In this document: piece after piece, positions 10,291 to 21,574 of the stretch | How positions within the stretch are numbered: the stretch's first letter is position 1 | Layout of the letters: each line of letters starts with the position of its first letter | Source of the DNA: Ophioceras dolichostomum | Lineage: Eukaryota > Ascomycota > Sordariomycetes > Magnaporthales > Ophioceraceae | Assembly (NCBI GenBank): GCA_003049485.1 | Contig: PYST01000277.1 | Coordinates: 1-53,794, forward strand | Direction: 5' to 3' | Length of the DNA stretch: 53,794 bases | The notes under the pieces: generated by a model | Told to the model about the DNA's origin: nothing | Seen by the model: the letters and a program-made list of their open reading frames with translations, nothing else | The model's database searches: none | Program-made: the position numbers and the translations under genes

Positions 10291-11499
10291 TCAAGAATCG
10301 TGGTCGATGAACTCCAGGGGCGTCTCGTCGTAAAGCTTCCCCATCCAGAGCTGGCCCCTCGCGCACCCGAACGTGCAGGTCTGGTGCGCGTCCCCTGGCC
10401 GCTTGGGCGACAGCTCCCACAGTAACTGCTCGAAGTGGTGAAAGCCGATGTGGGTGCGGAGGTTGTACTGCGCTACGGCGCCGCCGTGGCCGTCCGGCAG
10501 GCAGCGGGGCCATATGTCGTCGTCGATTATGTACACGTTCGACTTCATGATCAGGTTCAAGAGGGTTTGGTGGCACCCCTCCGCGTCCCAGCCCCAGCCG
10601 TCCGTGTACAAGTTGAGCACCATCCGGTTGTGCTTGGTGCTTATTCTGTCGTATCCCTCGATGCAGCAGTACGACCCGACGGGGGGGCCGGGGTCCTCGT
10701 AGCCGAAGTCGAAGTCGGCGATGGAGACGCGCTCGGGGGCCGGGACCGTGGGGGAGGGCGGCGGGGGAGGGGTAGTGGCGGCCTGTTGGCTGATGCCGTG
10801 CAGGTTCTGGTTGGCCCCTTCGCTGTCGCCTTGGACGGTGAGGAAGGCGGTGGCGGTCCGGAAGGTGGTCTCGGTCTCAGTGATGGTGAGGGGGGAGGGG
10901 GCGACGTTGGGGGTCAGCGGTCCCGGGGCGCCTGGCGGCTGGGTGTCCGAGAGGGACGAGGGCCACCAATTTATGATATCGGTGACGGTTGAGGTGACCG
11001 GCTCAATTACCTTCGAGGTGAGAACGATGGTGGTTGTCGCGGTAGTGGTGTTGTGCCAGGCGGTGGCAGTTGTTGTGTCGTGCCAGATTGTGGCAGTTGT
11101 GGCGGTGGTGATGTTGCTCCAGGCTGTTGTCGTCACTGTGACTGCGTCGGGGGTCTCGATGTCGTCGTTGTCATCTTCCACAAAATCCTGGTCGTCGGCG
11201 GAGTCCTGGTCATCGACGAAGTCCTGGTCATCGACGAAGTCCTGGTCATCGACGAAGTCCAGATCGGCGACGAAGTCTTGGTCGTCGTCGGGGCGCTGGT
11301 CGTCGGGGCGCTGGTGGTCGTCGTCAAAGTCGAAGTCCTGGTTGTCAAAGTCGAGGCCGTCATTACCAGAGTCCTCATACTCGGCCCTGGTACATTTCAC
11401 CCCATTCCTAGCGCAGTGGCGACCAGACACACCCGAGGAAGCCAGTGCGAAGGAGGAGAGGAAGGCCGCAACGGCCAGCGAGGCCTGAGCGAAACGCAT
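10291..11499 (-). CDS. Secreted protein with acidic DDQDFV repeats and Cys-containing C-terminal domain
   Basis: A single-exon 402-aa frame. Residues 1-21 or so (MRFAQASLAVAAFLSSFALA) form a clear signal peptide. Next come an acidic region with a six-residue repeat (DDQDFV and variants, about 65-110) encoded by an 18-bp DNA repeat, a Thr-rich linker likely to be O-glycosylated (about 115-240, including TTTATAWHNTTTATTT), a proline-rich hinge (TPPPPPSPTVPAPE), and a C-terminal domain of about 140 residues with six or so cysteines (SYCCIEGYD, EGCHQT, PRCLPD, TCTFGC). I recognise no family for the C-terminal domain. The layout (signal, variable acidic repeats, mucin-like stalk, compact Cys domain) suggests a cell-wall or secreted surface protein. 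No GPI tail is visible. The assembly gap lies 260 bp upstream of the start. Confidence 0.7.
   Translation of the reverse strand: MRFAQASLAVAAFLSSFALASSGVSGRHCARNGVKCTRAEYEDSGNDGLDFDNQDFDFDDDHQRPDDQRPDDDQDFVADLDFVDDQDFVDDQDFVDDQDSADDQDFVEDDNDDIETPDAVTVTTTAWSNITTATTATIWHDTTTATAWHNTTTATTTIVLTSKVIEPVTSTVTDIINWWPSSLSDTQPPGAPGPLTPNVAPSPLTITETETTFRTATAFLTVQGDSEGANQNLHGISQQAATTPPPPPSPTVPAPERVSIADFDFGYEDPGPPVGSYCCIEGYDRISTKHNRMVLNLYTDGWGWDAEGCHQTLLNLIMKSNVYIIDDDIWPRCLPDGHGGAVAQYNLRTHIGFHHFEQLLWELSPKRPGDAHQTCTFGCARGQLWMGKLYDETPLEFIDHDS
11185..11286 (+). repeat. 18-bp coding minisatellite
   Basis: Three identical copies of GTCCTGGTCATCGACGAA (11203-11220, 11221-11238, 11239-11256) are flanked by diverged copies (11185-11202, 11257-11274 and onwards). 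The unit is a multiple of three, so changes in copy number keep the frame of the secreted protein read on the minus strand and add or remove DDQDFV units. Confidence 0.9.
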
Positions 11500-12840
11500 G
11501 TTTTTATCAGACGGATGTCTGTTTTGGTATGCACACTTCGGATGGTTGGATGGATTGTGCGACTATTAGTGTGTGGGGAAACTGGAAACAGTTGGACTGG
11601 AGTATGTGCCTCTTCTCTGTTATATATGCTATCTAGGTCGTGAGTGTGATGCAAATACCTCTCTTTTTCTCTTCCCCGCAAAGTTCAGCCTCCATATACT
11701 CTAATGTCAGTTAGGCTTCCTGGTGTGTTCCTACGTGTATTCCTCCCCCCCCCCCCCCNNNNNNNNNNCCCCATCATGAGGATCATCGTCGGCATGAGCA
11801 ATCTAGGAATGCAACGAAAACGCGAACACGCAGTTGCAGGCGCCTTGTAACGTTGGGATAGCAAAAATCTCAGGAATCTTCTCCCACGAATGTCCAGAAT
11901 GGTTCGATTTGTCGTAAAGTCGGGTAGACACCAAGGTCGATCGTGGTCAACTTAAAGAAGGCAGGCATTCACTCTGCGAAGAGGAAGGTTTTCTGGTAGA
12001 CTCTGAGACTTCGACGCCATAAATTCCGTCTGGCGTCTGAACTTACTTTTCCTTGATGCAAGCACTTCATGGTTTGGGAATCGCCACTTAGCACAGAAAG
12101 TACTGTACTAGTCAGCCTCGCGCTCAACCTACACGGGGATGAAGGAGTCACCACACGCAAAGATTCTCGCCACACGAAGCCAAGGTGTATACGGCCATCA
12201 CAGATACGCCACACACGGCGTCTCCCTTCATGCCGCCAAGAATTTATTCCGTGCCTGAGGCCACGCTCAAAGCCTCAGGTACCACGCTCCGAATCTACTT
12301 CAAGACAAATGGCAACTACTGGCAAGGATATGCCGGCTTCGAAACGAAGCAGGCAAAGGACAAGGAAGAAAACAGCCTATTCAGTTAAATGTGCGACGAC
12401 ACAAAACATCACCAGCCCCCACCTTCGGGGCCGGCGATAGTGGAGAGTCGGCCTCACGATGCGGCCAAGCCCCACGGAGCCGGGGCTTCCTCACCCTAGA
12501 CTCCGGGCCGCAAAATCGGTATTATTGGTACTAGACCTCACACTCTCCAGTCTCCTAGGAGTAACTCGTCGTCCCCAATACGAAGAGGATGAAGAGATAG
12601 AACCATTCAGACAGAACCTGGGCTGACAAAGGTAAGTGTCCAAGCAGTATAGAATGGAGGTAAGAGAAGGCTGCGTCTTGAGCTCACGACGGGATTCCCG
12701 TGTGAAGTAAACACACGACATCATCAGCTACCTCTGCATCTAGTTACTATGAAACCTATCCCTTTATAAGCAATATCGATTTTCTCCAAAGGACGTTCTC
12801 CACCCACCTCCCAACGTCACTCTCGGTCTCCTGTTCAGTC
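11500..12840. other. Intergenic with assembly gap; no convincing gene
   Basis: Contains the promoter of the minus-strand secreted-protein gene (a TATATAT sequence near 11621 could be its TATA element) and the poly-C/N gap. From 12130 to 12388 a plus frame (YTAITDTPHTASPF...TLRIYFKTNGNYWQGYAG) looks weakly protein-like but has no start and no family I can name. A GC-rich fold-back (AAGCCCCACGGAGCCGGGGCTT at about 12469-12490) is present. Confidence 0.35.
11759..11768. other. Assembly gap (10 N) in a poly-C run
   Basis: Ten Ns follow a run of about 16 C and are followed by more C. This is a sequencing or assembly limit, so the true length of the tract is unknown. Confidence 0.98.
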
Positions 12841-13183
12841 ATCCCGGACCGCCGTCGACTACAAGAAAGAGAAGCTTCCTTGTCCTCGAGCCTGGCACTC
12901 TCAACCTGTCATAACCACTCCAGGCCGTGAGGAGTGGCAGTACACCAGCTAGCCCACCATAAACCGCGGCAAAGAGTGAAAGCGACGGCGTGACAGTGAT
13001 GCCTCCGGCGAGGGCAGCTCCTCCGACGCCGGACGAAACTCCTCCGCGGGACCCCTCCAGCCCTTCGCAGCACTTCACGAAAGCCACCTCCTCCGGCCAC
13101 CAGCCCTCGAGCGGCGAGGAATCGACGCGGGGGGCCCGACCCGGACTGCGAGTACTGCCTCGGCGTGGGCACGGCCCGGTGCC

Positions 13184-13411
13184 TGGCTGATCGTCAAACG
13201 CGAGCCTGGAGACGTCTGCAAGGAGTGTAGGGTTGGTTCCCAACAAGGAGAGCCGCCACCGTCGTGGTCGTCATCCTTGAACGACGAAGACTACGAAGAC
13301 GACTAGGACGAGTACGACTACGACCCGCACGGGGAAGGGTCCCTAGAAACCCCTGGCTTAACAACCGCCGTGGAGGAACCCCAGAAGAAGGACAAGGAGG
13401 AGGACGTCTGA
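13184..13411 (+). pseudogene. Possible gene remnant with acidic tail
   Basis: One frame reads WLIVKREPGDVCKECRVGSQ, then an acidic segment (NDEDYEDD, stop, DEYDYDPHGEG) and a charged end (EEPQKKDKEEDV) before TGA at 13409-13411. The acidic character continues unchanged across the in-frame TAG at 13304-13306, as expected if the stop is a later mutation. Just upstream a different frame gives CEYCLGVGTARC, hinting at a Cys motif and a frameshift near 13180. Family unknown. Confidence 0.22.
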
Positions 13412-14754
13412 AGATGAATAACCCTCCCCGCGCGTGATCTTGTCTGTTTCTAACTATTGGCTTTCTTCTTCATTGACCGACCTTTGGATTTTTATTTTCC
13501 TTCGCCTTTGTCTCTTCCTCTCTTCTTGTCTGCTTTGCTCTCTTCCAGCCGATGCATCATAGCTGGCGTATTTTCGCCCCTCTCTCTCCCAACATTTGTG
13601 GTCGACAGGCCACTCTGTTCTATCCTGCCGGTTGCGGGATAGGTCTTCTTCGAAACGAGGCTGAAAGGTGTGTTCCCCTGGGTAAAAATGGGACGGCAAG
13701 CTCTCATAAGCACTACTATACGGCTGGATCAGGTGCTTGTTGGATCGTGAGCCAGGTTGGGTTGGGTTGGGTCGGGCTGGGCTGGGCTGGGCTGGGGCTC
13801 AAGTGGGAAAAGTGAATTTGGCCGAAAATGGAAAGTGGATGTATGTCTATTCTCTCAGATTTGGGCATTGATGTTAGTAATACGGGATGGTAACAAGTGA
13901 TGGTTGGGTTTGCCTGTCGTTGAGCTCAGTGCTGTGCGTTCCCGCAACCAAACCCAGGTACCTGGTAGGTAGTACCCCCTGGTCAGCGTCGTATGCGGAT
14001 AGAGACGCTCAGTAATCACTGACCAGATCAGCCCATAGAGCATAAGTTACATAGAGATAAGCCCTATTTTGTCACCGCATGCACCAGTCAAAGACAGCAT
14101 GGGTCAGGCTTGACGGATGCGGCCGCATCCAAGCGCATAGCCGCCAGCTCCGCATTGATTACCGAGTCCCTGGTCAGGACAACGCCCCTTCCGCTTTCTC
14201 TCAACTCAACTCCGAATTGAGAAATCCGTACATCCTTTGATCATGAGATCTAACCGCAGTCCTCCGCGGAATGCCCGCAAACGAAGCATACGTTTTCGAG
14301 GCTGTGAGTCTGTAACGCGCTTAGACACTTAGACGAGGTAGTTGACGGCAAGAGGTAATGAGGTGGGCTGTGGAGTGTGGACTGCCGCCTGGCGGCTAAT
14401 TGTGTCGAAGACAATCGGACCTTAGACAGTTTCGAGCATCAACAGGGGATCTCGTAAGGGCTTCAAGTGAGATGCAGAACAGCATCATTGGAGCCCGTAG
14501 ATACTACAAGTAGAATATACAGGAGTATAAAGGAGGCGGTTCCGAACCATCATTCGAAGTTCAGATCATCCACGCAAGCAGCAGCAGCATTCCTCCTCAA
14601 ACCAACTCTAGATCATTCCCCCAATTACAGCATCCCATCACCAGTACTGTCTCGCACAACTTCACAGAATATCTTCAAACCGGCCCCAAAAAAACCCACC
14701 TCCCAACTTCCCATTCCTCTCTTTAACTCACCTAAGATCTTCTCATTCATCAAG
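13412..14754. other. Intergenic; short repeats and promoter of the first secreted paralogue
   Basis: CT-rich sequence at 13480-13550, a G-rich GGGTTGGGTTGGGTCGGGCT-type repeat at 13755-13798, a TATAAAGG box at 14526-14533 and a leader before the ATG at 14755. No gene seen. Confidence 0.4.
14526..14533 (+). promoter_or_regulatory. TATA box of secreted paralogue A
   Basis: TATAAAGG, 229 bp upstream of the ATG at 14755. The other two family members also have a TATA element upstream (35517 and 37681). Confidence 0.5.
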
Positions 14755-15749
14755 ATGCGCTTCTCCGCAACAGCCATCGCCGCCTCCCTCTCCATCGGCG
14801 CCGCCGTCGCCGGGCCCGTCGGCGTTCCCGCCGCCCCTTCTTCTGTGGCGGGTCTAGCAGCCCGAGCGGTCCAAACCGCTACCGCAATCCCCGACGCGCC
14901 ACCTCTCGGTCCCCTCGCCGTGAAGAAGGACGTCGGCCGAGCAGTGGCCGGGCGGGCGGAGACGAGAGAGGGCATCCACCTCGTCAACTGCCACCGCACG
15001 TCCGAGAAGTGGCTCTCGTCCGCCATCGTCGTAAGCACCTATCTTTGTCTCTTTTCCTCTCCTACAACAAACAACAACGACAACAACAAACAAAAAAATT
15101 CTTCAAGTCAAGAAAAACACCGAACCCGTCTAGCCGTAGTGCCACTCCTCCTAGTACTATCTCCGTTCGTATGCCCGTCTGTATCTAACCGTTAGTCTTC
15201 TTCTTGGAAACGCACAGTACTGCCCCGACGACGGCCACTGCCAGGGCCTGCCACTCCAGCAGAACCTCGTCGAGCGCGACCTCGTCAAGTGGGAGGGCAT
15301 CGTGGGCTCCGTTGAGTTCACCGCAACCGGGGTGAGCTTCAGCTGGGACATCGAGGCCGACGGGTGGAGCAAGCCTAAGTACAGCGCTGTCGGGTGAGTT
15401 TCTTTTTTTTTTTTATCAACCCCTTTTAAAAACAAAATTTCCAACCTCCCGCCGCCGCCCTCGGCCAGATCCGCTGCTACTACCAGAGAGTACTACTAGA
15501 GTACCACAAGTACAATTGCGGACATGATGGGGCGGGCTTCCGCGCTCGTTTCTCTGGTGGGGTTTGAGTCCTGTCCTGACCTGGCAACTCGGCTGACATC
15601 TATTTTGATACCGTTACAGAACCGCCAAGAACGACTTCCATGAGGACTACACCGTCTACAGGGACGACCTCAGGATCCTCTACTCTACGCCCTCCGGGCT
15701 CCTCTGCAGGAGCTTGTACTACATCCTCCGGGTTGAGAGCGAGAGTTAA
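14755..15749 (+). CDS. Small secreted protein, paralogue A of a three-member family
   Basis: Exons 14755-15030, 15218-15393 and 15620-15749 (193 aa). Residues 1-19 or so (MRFSATAIAASLSIGAAVAG) are a signal peptide. A variable Ala/Pro-rich pro-region with a KK rather than a KR site precedes the mature domain: HLVNC, then YCPDDGHC across intron 1, then FSWDIEADGWSKPKYSAVG, intron 2, TAKNDFHEDYTVYRDD and a final C..LYYILR. Four cysteines are shared with the paralogues at 35709 and 37782, suggesting two disulfides, and both introns interrupt the same codons in all three. It diverges more from the others and has a C-terminal extension (VESES). Introns are 187 and 226 nt. Function unknown; size, secretion and family structure fit an apoplastic or effector-like protein, which is inference. 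Confidence 0.85.
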
Positions 15750-16126
15750 GATGCTGCGGATGCGTTCACATATTTTTCGACACTATCTTGGTGGATCTGT
15801 GGCGGATCGGAGGCCGTTACATTAGCAATGGGTGACTGGGCTTTGTATCTCGAGAAACTGTTTTTGGATTTTGGCATGGTTGGTTGGGAGGCTCGGAGAA
15901 GTGGGCGTATTTTTTTTTTCTGTTGGTGATTGGTATCAGAACTAGTGGCTTCGGTTGTTTCCAGTGCGTATCTTGGGGTGCCGGATAATAGAAAGTTTGG
16001 CTTTTACATTAACTGATAACTCGCGAAATGTTGCACATGGAGTGAGAATGCTGTATCCAAGCGAAGTCCACTTCCACACTCCACTGAATCCTATGCCTTA
16101 CTCACGCGTGCGTCAACTCCCGACCC
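15750..16126. other. 3' region between convergent genes
   Basis: Lies between the ends of paralogue A and the leftward gene at 18539-16127. Nothing else recognised. Confidence 0.5.
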
Positions 16127-18539
16127 CTACCGCTGTGGACCCGAACCCTCCTCCTCCCTTCTCCCTCGACCAACTTTCCCAGCCGGGGTGTTCGGATTGC
16201 CACCGGAGCCGGCGCCGTGAGCATTACTCGTAGCACCAGCAGTAGAATCAAGAGACGTCACTGACGCGTTGGCAGACGAAATACCCGCATCCGAGTCCGC
16301 GCCAAGCCGTCGTCCGCCAGGCCTGTTCCTCGGCCCGCCCGGTGGCTGGATCGTCCTCTTGCGATCCAACGAGGCTGCGGTGTTGGTGAGGCCCGACTCC
16401 TCCGTTGAGTCCGAGTCCTTGCTGCTGGACTTGTGTGGAGTCGGTGGCCGTTTAGATGGCGCGGGAGTTATTGAATGCTCATTCTGGCCCTTGGGCACTT
16501 GTCCATGGGTGGTTGCTTTCGCCGGTACGGGAGGCGGTGCCGATATTATCTCGGGCTCGGAGGTGCGGCTGGTCGAGCTCGCCCGGGGTGGTGGAGAGGC
16601 GGTCCTTTTGCGTGGGGGTGGGAGTTGAGACGACTCCACGTCGGGTTTGGCACTACGGCCCTGAATGGACTCGTTTGGGTCTGCGGCGGCGACGAGGGCT
16701 GCATTTGTGGTGGCTGTGGTAGGTGACACTTTCTTTCGTATTTTGAGCGGTTCGGTCTCTCGCATAGGATGTACGGTGACGGTTGGAGGCCCCGGAGGCT
16801 GGTTTCGAATTGGAGTTCCTACTCTTCTTGTGGGTGCTGGTGGGACAGCCTCGGGCCGTGATGGAGGACGCGTCAAGTTGGTGGGCGCTGGCGAGGAAGT
16901 TCTCCTTCGCTCTGGCGAGGGTGAGCCTCTCATGTGTGATCTGCGGACGAGGCCGCCGGACGCTGAATCAGCCGCAGCGCTTGTGTGGACTAGAGGCGCT
17001 GGGTGAGACGTTTGAGTCCTTGCTTCATGATGGCCAGCATCCGGGCCGGCTTGCGCAGGAGATGGAGTCCTCCTCTTCGGCTTTAATTGTAAGGGTCGGG
17101 TGACCGCATACGGGTTGTGTCGTGGTGTTTCGACACCGCCAGTCTTGCCCTCACTCGCAGGCTTTGGTTTCGGGGGCGGAAGCGGTTCTAGTTCGATGGC
17201 CTGGAGTCGAAGATGGCCAAGCTCGTATGAATCATCGGTGCCGGGTTTTGAGCGAGAATACTCACGCTCGCCGGCCTCGAAGGCCAATGGGAGTGGGGGC
17301 TCTGGTTCAGTGTCAGCCATGTCGCAACCGTTAGTCGTCGTTCGCTTGATGCTGTTCCAAGCCGATCCCAAGCTACCCGCCTGCCGGGCAACCTGTGTGT
17401 CTCAGAGATGCACGTTGTGGCATTACCGACTGGCAGGAAAAGTGAAGGGACTGGTACAACTCACTATTCCCAAAGCTTCTGTAGAATTCCTGCAGGTACT
17501 CCCGCGAGATCCTCTTTCCCTTCGAGATCTCCGGCCCATAGCCGTCAAACAGCAGCGGAATCCCGGGCTGTGTCAGGTCGTCTAGAAGGTAGCCGTAGCG
17601 CCCCTTCTGCCGCCGACCCTTGTCCGACCAGAACTCGACGACTCCCTCAAGAGCGCCCAGCTCCCAGTATCGGCCGGGCTCCTTGCCGAACGCCCCGCTG
17701 TTGGTGAAGAGGGCGTGGAAGGGCCTCATCTTGACCGGACCGGTGCCGAACAGCGAGAACCGTATGAAGTGGGCCATCTCCCTGACGACGGTCAGAGTTA
17801 GCTGAAAGGTGAAGACAAGCTTGTCGTCCTTGAACCTTGCGGTGTCCAATGTGGAAAGGTAGAGATTCCTGACGATCTAGTAATTATGAGGACAGAAAAG
17901 AGATATGTTTGTTAGCAGTTATCAGCTCGCTGGTATCCTTATTAAGTACCTACCTAAAGGTAGGTGCTAAGGCGGTGCCGATGGCATGTCTGTGAATGCC
18001 GGGAGGGAAGAAGATGGGCAGAATACCTGCTCGTGCAAAAGCATAGCCCCATCGTTGTGCTCGAGCGTTTGAGATTGTATCTTGCCGCTCACGGATTCCC
18101 CTTCCCCCGTGGAGATCCTGGCAATCTTGATAGTTGGGTACTTTTCCTCCAAGGCGATTAGTGCATTTCCGACAAGGCTGTAATAGACGTGGTCAGGTGG
18201 ATGTGGCCCCTTCGCTCCCAGGAAGCTCGACGTCTCCTTGACCATGTTAACGAGACCTTTTTGGCCCTTGGGCATCTCGAGGAGGCAGAAGGCACGCTCG
18301 ACGGCCTCCTCGACGATCGCCAGCTCTGGGTCGGTTTCGCGATGGAGCCGCTCCCATTTCTCTTCAGGTCCGGTTTGGGGCAACTTCCGGAGAACTGTGA
18401 GCCGGACACGCCTTGCTTTGGTTGTTGGCTGTTGCTCGTGAGGAGTCTCCGCTGCCGAGACGGTCTTCACGCTGGGAACAACCAGAGTGTGGTGTGCCTG
18501 CCCACGCGGCGGCAGGATCTCTTGAGTTGGTGGTGGCAT
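16127..18539 (-). CDS. Zincin-like protein with degenerate HExxH (R-E-M-A-H) and Pro/Ser-rich tail; tandem paralogue D
   Basis: Predicted exons 18539-18027, 17876-17465 and 17301-16127 (699 aa). Exons 1-2 are supported by comparison with the neighbour at 20719-19442: both break after a ...LHEQ motif. The core has YYSLVGNALIALEEKYP, LLHEQ, then FQLTLTVVREMAHFIRF (RE..H at about 203-207), GRYWELGALEGVVEFW and LTQPGIPLLFDGY. In my recollection this order matches a fungal family of putative metallopeptidases in which RE..H is normally HE..H, so the first zinc ligand would be Arg here; that is inference. The exon 2-3 junction (GTGAGT to CCAG) is chosen on phase and less certain. Without it the protein ends at 17373. 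The 390-residue tail is Pro/Ser/Thr-rich, basic and probably disordered. No signal peptide, so probably intracellular. Confidence 0.6.
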
Positions 18540-19441
18540 TCAAGGAATTCGACGAACGTTAGCCACGTTGATGAGCTAAACTGATCTGGCAAGCAAAAGA
18601 TTTGGCGAGCTATGACAAGCAGGCTCGGTTCTACATCCGATCTTTTTTAACCAAAAAGTAATTTCCTCGGATCCCAGATTGTTGGCGGGATCCGCGATTG
18701 TATAAGTTGCGGGCACGTTAGGGGAAGAGGGAATAGGCGGTTGAAGTTGGGTGGATACACTCCACACTCCACATTCGTGCTCTGAAGCAGGGAAAGGGCC
18801 AAAAAAATGTGTCATTTTCACTTCAGCACTGACAAACCTGTGCTTGGCCCGCTGTTTGAGGGTGGAAATGTGGACTGATGAGCCGCCACGGCCAGGAGGA
18901 CTCAAGGGGCCCATCATTTAGCATTCGTCACCGCGGGACACGCGCGCTCGACATGGGGAGAAATGATGCACCGAGGTCCCATCCCGACCAATCACTGACA
19001 GTCCGATATACGATTGCCGTGGTGCATTGGCGAGGCCGCGGCGCTCATTCGTCGCTCCGAAAAAACGGCCAGTCGCGGCGGTCTGTGGTGCTGAGGGTGG
19101 CCGATTTGGTGGGTCGCGGGCCTGCCGATGCCGGTGGATCTAGGTCGGCGGCCCGGCCGGTGCGAACATAAACAATTCCGCGAAACGAGTTCGACCCAAC
19201 CAATCATGTGGCACGGCGTGCCGGGGCGGCGCATGGATGTGCCGAAGAATGTTCACGGGAACCCCGGCCGGTGGAGAACGGGACCGGTGTCGGTCTCTCG
19301 CTTGGAGACACTGAATCCAGACACAAACCGGGCTTTGTTTTGTGGCGGTTGTACCGCGCATTATTCTAACCGAGAGGAAGAGTGCGACTCACGGCGGCAG
19401 CAAAGAAGGAGGCAATTCGATTACAAGGAATATTTGGTATT
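18540..19441. other. Intergenic between tandem paralogues D and E
   Basis: About 900 bp that must hold the promoter of D and the 3' end of E. No gene, repeat or RNA recognised. Confidence 0.45.
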
Positions 19442-20719
19442 CTAACGGCGCACGAGAGGAGCGTACCGTGTGTCTCCACCTCTGGCGGATGAAGGGCCGT
19501 GGGCTGGGGGAGCCTTCGTCACCTCGACGTGTTTCTCAAGACTGATCGTTGCTCCCTTGTTGAGATCCACCGTGGCGGCTGGGCGGCTCGGAGCGCGTCT
19601 AGGTGTGGGCGTCGTAGGAGGAGGGAGGGGAGCCAACGCAGCGCGTTTCGGCTGGACGCTCACCTCGATCTCAAGAGACACTCTCAGTAGGGTATGACCC
19701 TCGACCTGGACGGGATACACACCTGTATTTAGTAACAGCGTTAGTTAAGAGTCGTTGGTGGGGCTAGATTGGCTGAATTCGATGGGGAATAAGCAGACCC
19801 TCGCCTGGCTTCTTGGAGAACAGTCTCAGATAGTCGATGGTGATCTTCCTCGCGGTAGAGTCAGGTTTGTAGCCAGTGCACAGATATGGCGAGCCGGGCC
19901 GAGTGATGTTCACGTCTTTCTGGTCTTGATCGGCGTAGAACTCGACGAAGCCACCGAGAGCCTGCACTTCCCACGCCTGGGCCGGCTTGCCGCCGAGTTC
20001 CTTGCCGCCCCAGACGAGGTCCCCCTTCATCTTGGCGTCTATGTTGAACGTGCCTCCCAGGATGAAGCTCGTCATGAAGTAGCTGATCTCGCGGAGGACG
20101 GCAATTGTCAGCTGGAAGGCGTAGATGTACTGGTCGTCGGGGTATGGGTAGCCCGGTTGCATAGACTGGCACATGTCTCTGATGAGCTGATGGGAGCTCC
20201 GTATTAGCGTCATCAAACAGAGCGGGGGAGCGGCGGCCAACGTACTTGCTCGTGCAAATGCATGATGCGTGCACCTTGCGAGGTGTGCACTTCTTCCCTA
20301 CCTCGTTTGTCGAGTCTCACGTCGGGGAAGTCCGTGTTCATCGAAGTGAGAAACTCCTTGGCAGTGTTCGAAGCCTTCCATGGCTCCGCATCCGGTTTCC
20401 GCTGGTTGTCCTTAGACCCCCTGGAGCCATCAATGATCGACTTTGCCATGCTCACCAAGGCTCGCTTGGCCGCTTTGCTGTTTTTTAAGACCTTGAGCGC
20501 CCGTTTGATAATAGTCTCGACGACTTTGCGCTCTGGGTTGTCTGAGCCAAGAATCTGAAGTCTTTGGCCGACAAACGTGGTAACAGTGACTGATAAACCA
20601 CGCCGGTTTGCTGCCGTTTTGTCCATTTTGACCAGAGCAGACGACGCAGCCGGTCCATTCTTTCCGGCATCGGTTGGCGCTTTGGCCTTGGTCTTGGAGT
20701 CTGTTTCCGTTCGGGGCAT
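19442..20719 (-). CDS. Zincin-like protein with lost HExxH (R-E-I-S-Y); tandem paralogue E
   Basis: Three exons: 20719-20246, 20186-19799 and 19722-19442 (380 aa), with consistent phases and canonical borders (GTACGT...TCAG and GTCTGC...ACAG). Corresponding motifs with D, in the same order: IMHLHEQ against MLLHEQ at the first splice site, AFQLTIAVLREISYF against TFQLTLTVVREMAHF, WEVQALGGFVEFYAD against WELGALEGVVEFWSD, ITRPGSPYLCTGY against LTQPGIPLLFDGY. If the family is zincin-like, as I infer, both His of HExxH are gone here (about 190-194), so it would be a pseudoenzyme. The third exon adds a short hydrophobic-alternating segment (VEGHTLLRVSLEIEV) and a Pro-rich tail, matching GHLRLQAIELE in D. 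No signal peptide. Confidence 0.65.
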
Positions 20720-21574
20720 GGTTTCGGATGGGGCGAGAAATTTGCGGCTTGTGCACGGATGGGTTTGTCTTGTACAGACATGCGATTGATGTCAGTGCGA
20801 GACAACTAAACAGGGAAGACAGGCACCTATGGCATTAACTTGTTCAATTAAATTACTCGGCGGGATAGATCCGCGGACGCGGTGCGCCGTGGCGGCCGGT
20901 TCCCGGATCACTGGTGCTCCGCCTCTCCGCCCCTGGCCCACCCGAGTTCCGTGACTCAGTGGTGGTGGCATTGGAGCGAAGCGGACACGAGTTCCGCCGT
21001 ATTCCACGATACTGCTGCGCCGTGGCTCATTTCACCCCCAATCGGCGCACAGTCCGGGACGTGGCCGGTACGAGTTCAAGTCGCTTGATCGCTAGCTTTG
21101 CTGAGATGCGGGTCTCGGGCCTCCAGGTCGGGCCTTGGAGACCGCATTTGGGCCCGGCGTCCCGGCCACAGACAGGTGTTCTACGTGAGATTTGGTACGA
21201 AGCAGGCTTTTACGCTTGACTGTGCCGTGCAGGTTCGTATTTCGGGCGCCCGAGGAACCATTCAGTAAATGTAACTGAAGTTTCGGGTGCGCAGGTAAAC
21301 GCCAGAACTTCCTTCTTTGTATGGGACTGACCAGTCACTTGTCGCCCCTTTGCCTATGACCTAGCCGGGATTCGCAGTTACGAGACCGCTGATGGTATTT
21401 TACTAATGATCAGGTAATGTTCTGCATTTAATTTCTGTCGCACTAAATCTTCTTTCTTCCTCTCTTATGTTTCCGTCTGCTTGGCGTCTTAGTTTGGAGC
21501 TCACACTGACTAACGCTACTTCCTCACTCGCACCGCACCTCCGTGATCAACGATTTACAACATAGCACGCCAAA
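20720..21574. other. Divergent promoter region between E and the gene at 21575
   Basis: Shared upstream region of two divergent genes. A CT-rich stretch (21449-21480) precedes the rightward gene. No other feature recognised. Confidence 0.45.

Noticed and set aside
11185..11286. Repeat array as CRISPR
   Set aside because: Units are contiguous 18-bp coding repeats with no spacers, in a eukaryotic gene.
10435..11643. Long plus-strand frames opposite the secreted-protein gene
   Set aside because: Shadows of the minus-strand gene; no signal peptide or motif of their own.
12130..12388. Plus frame resembling part of a lectin-like beta-strand protein
   Set aside because: The resemblance is a few residues; no start codon, no repeat of the motif.
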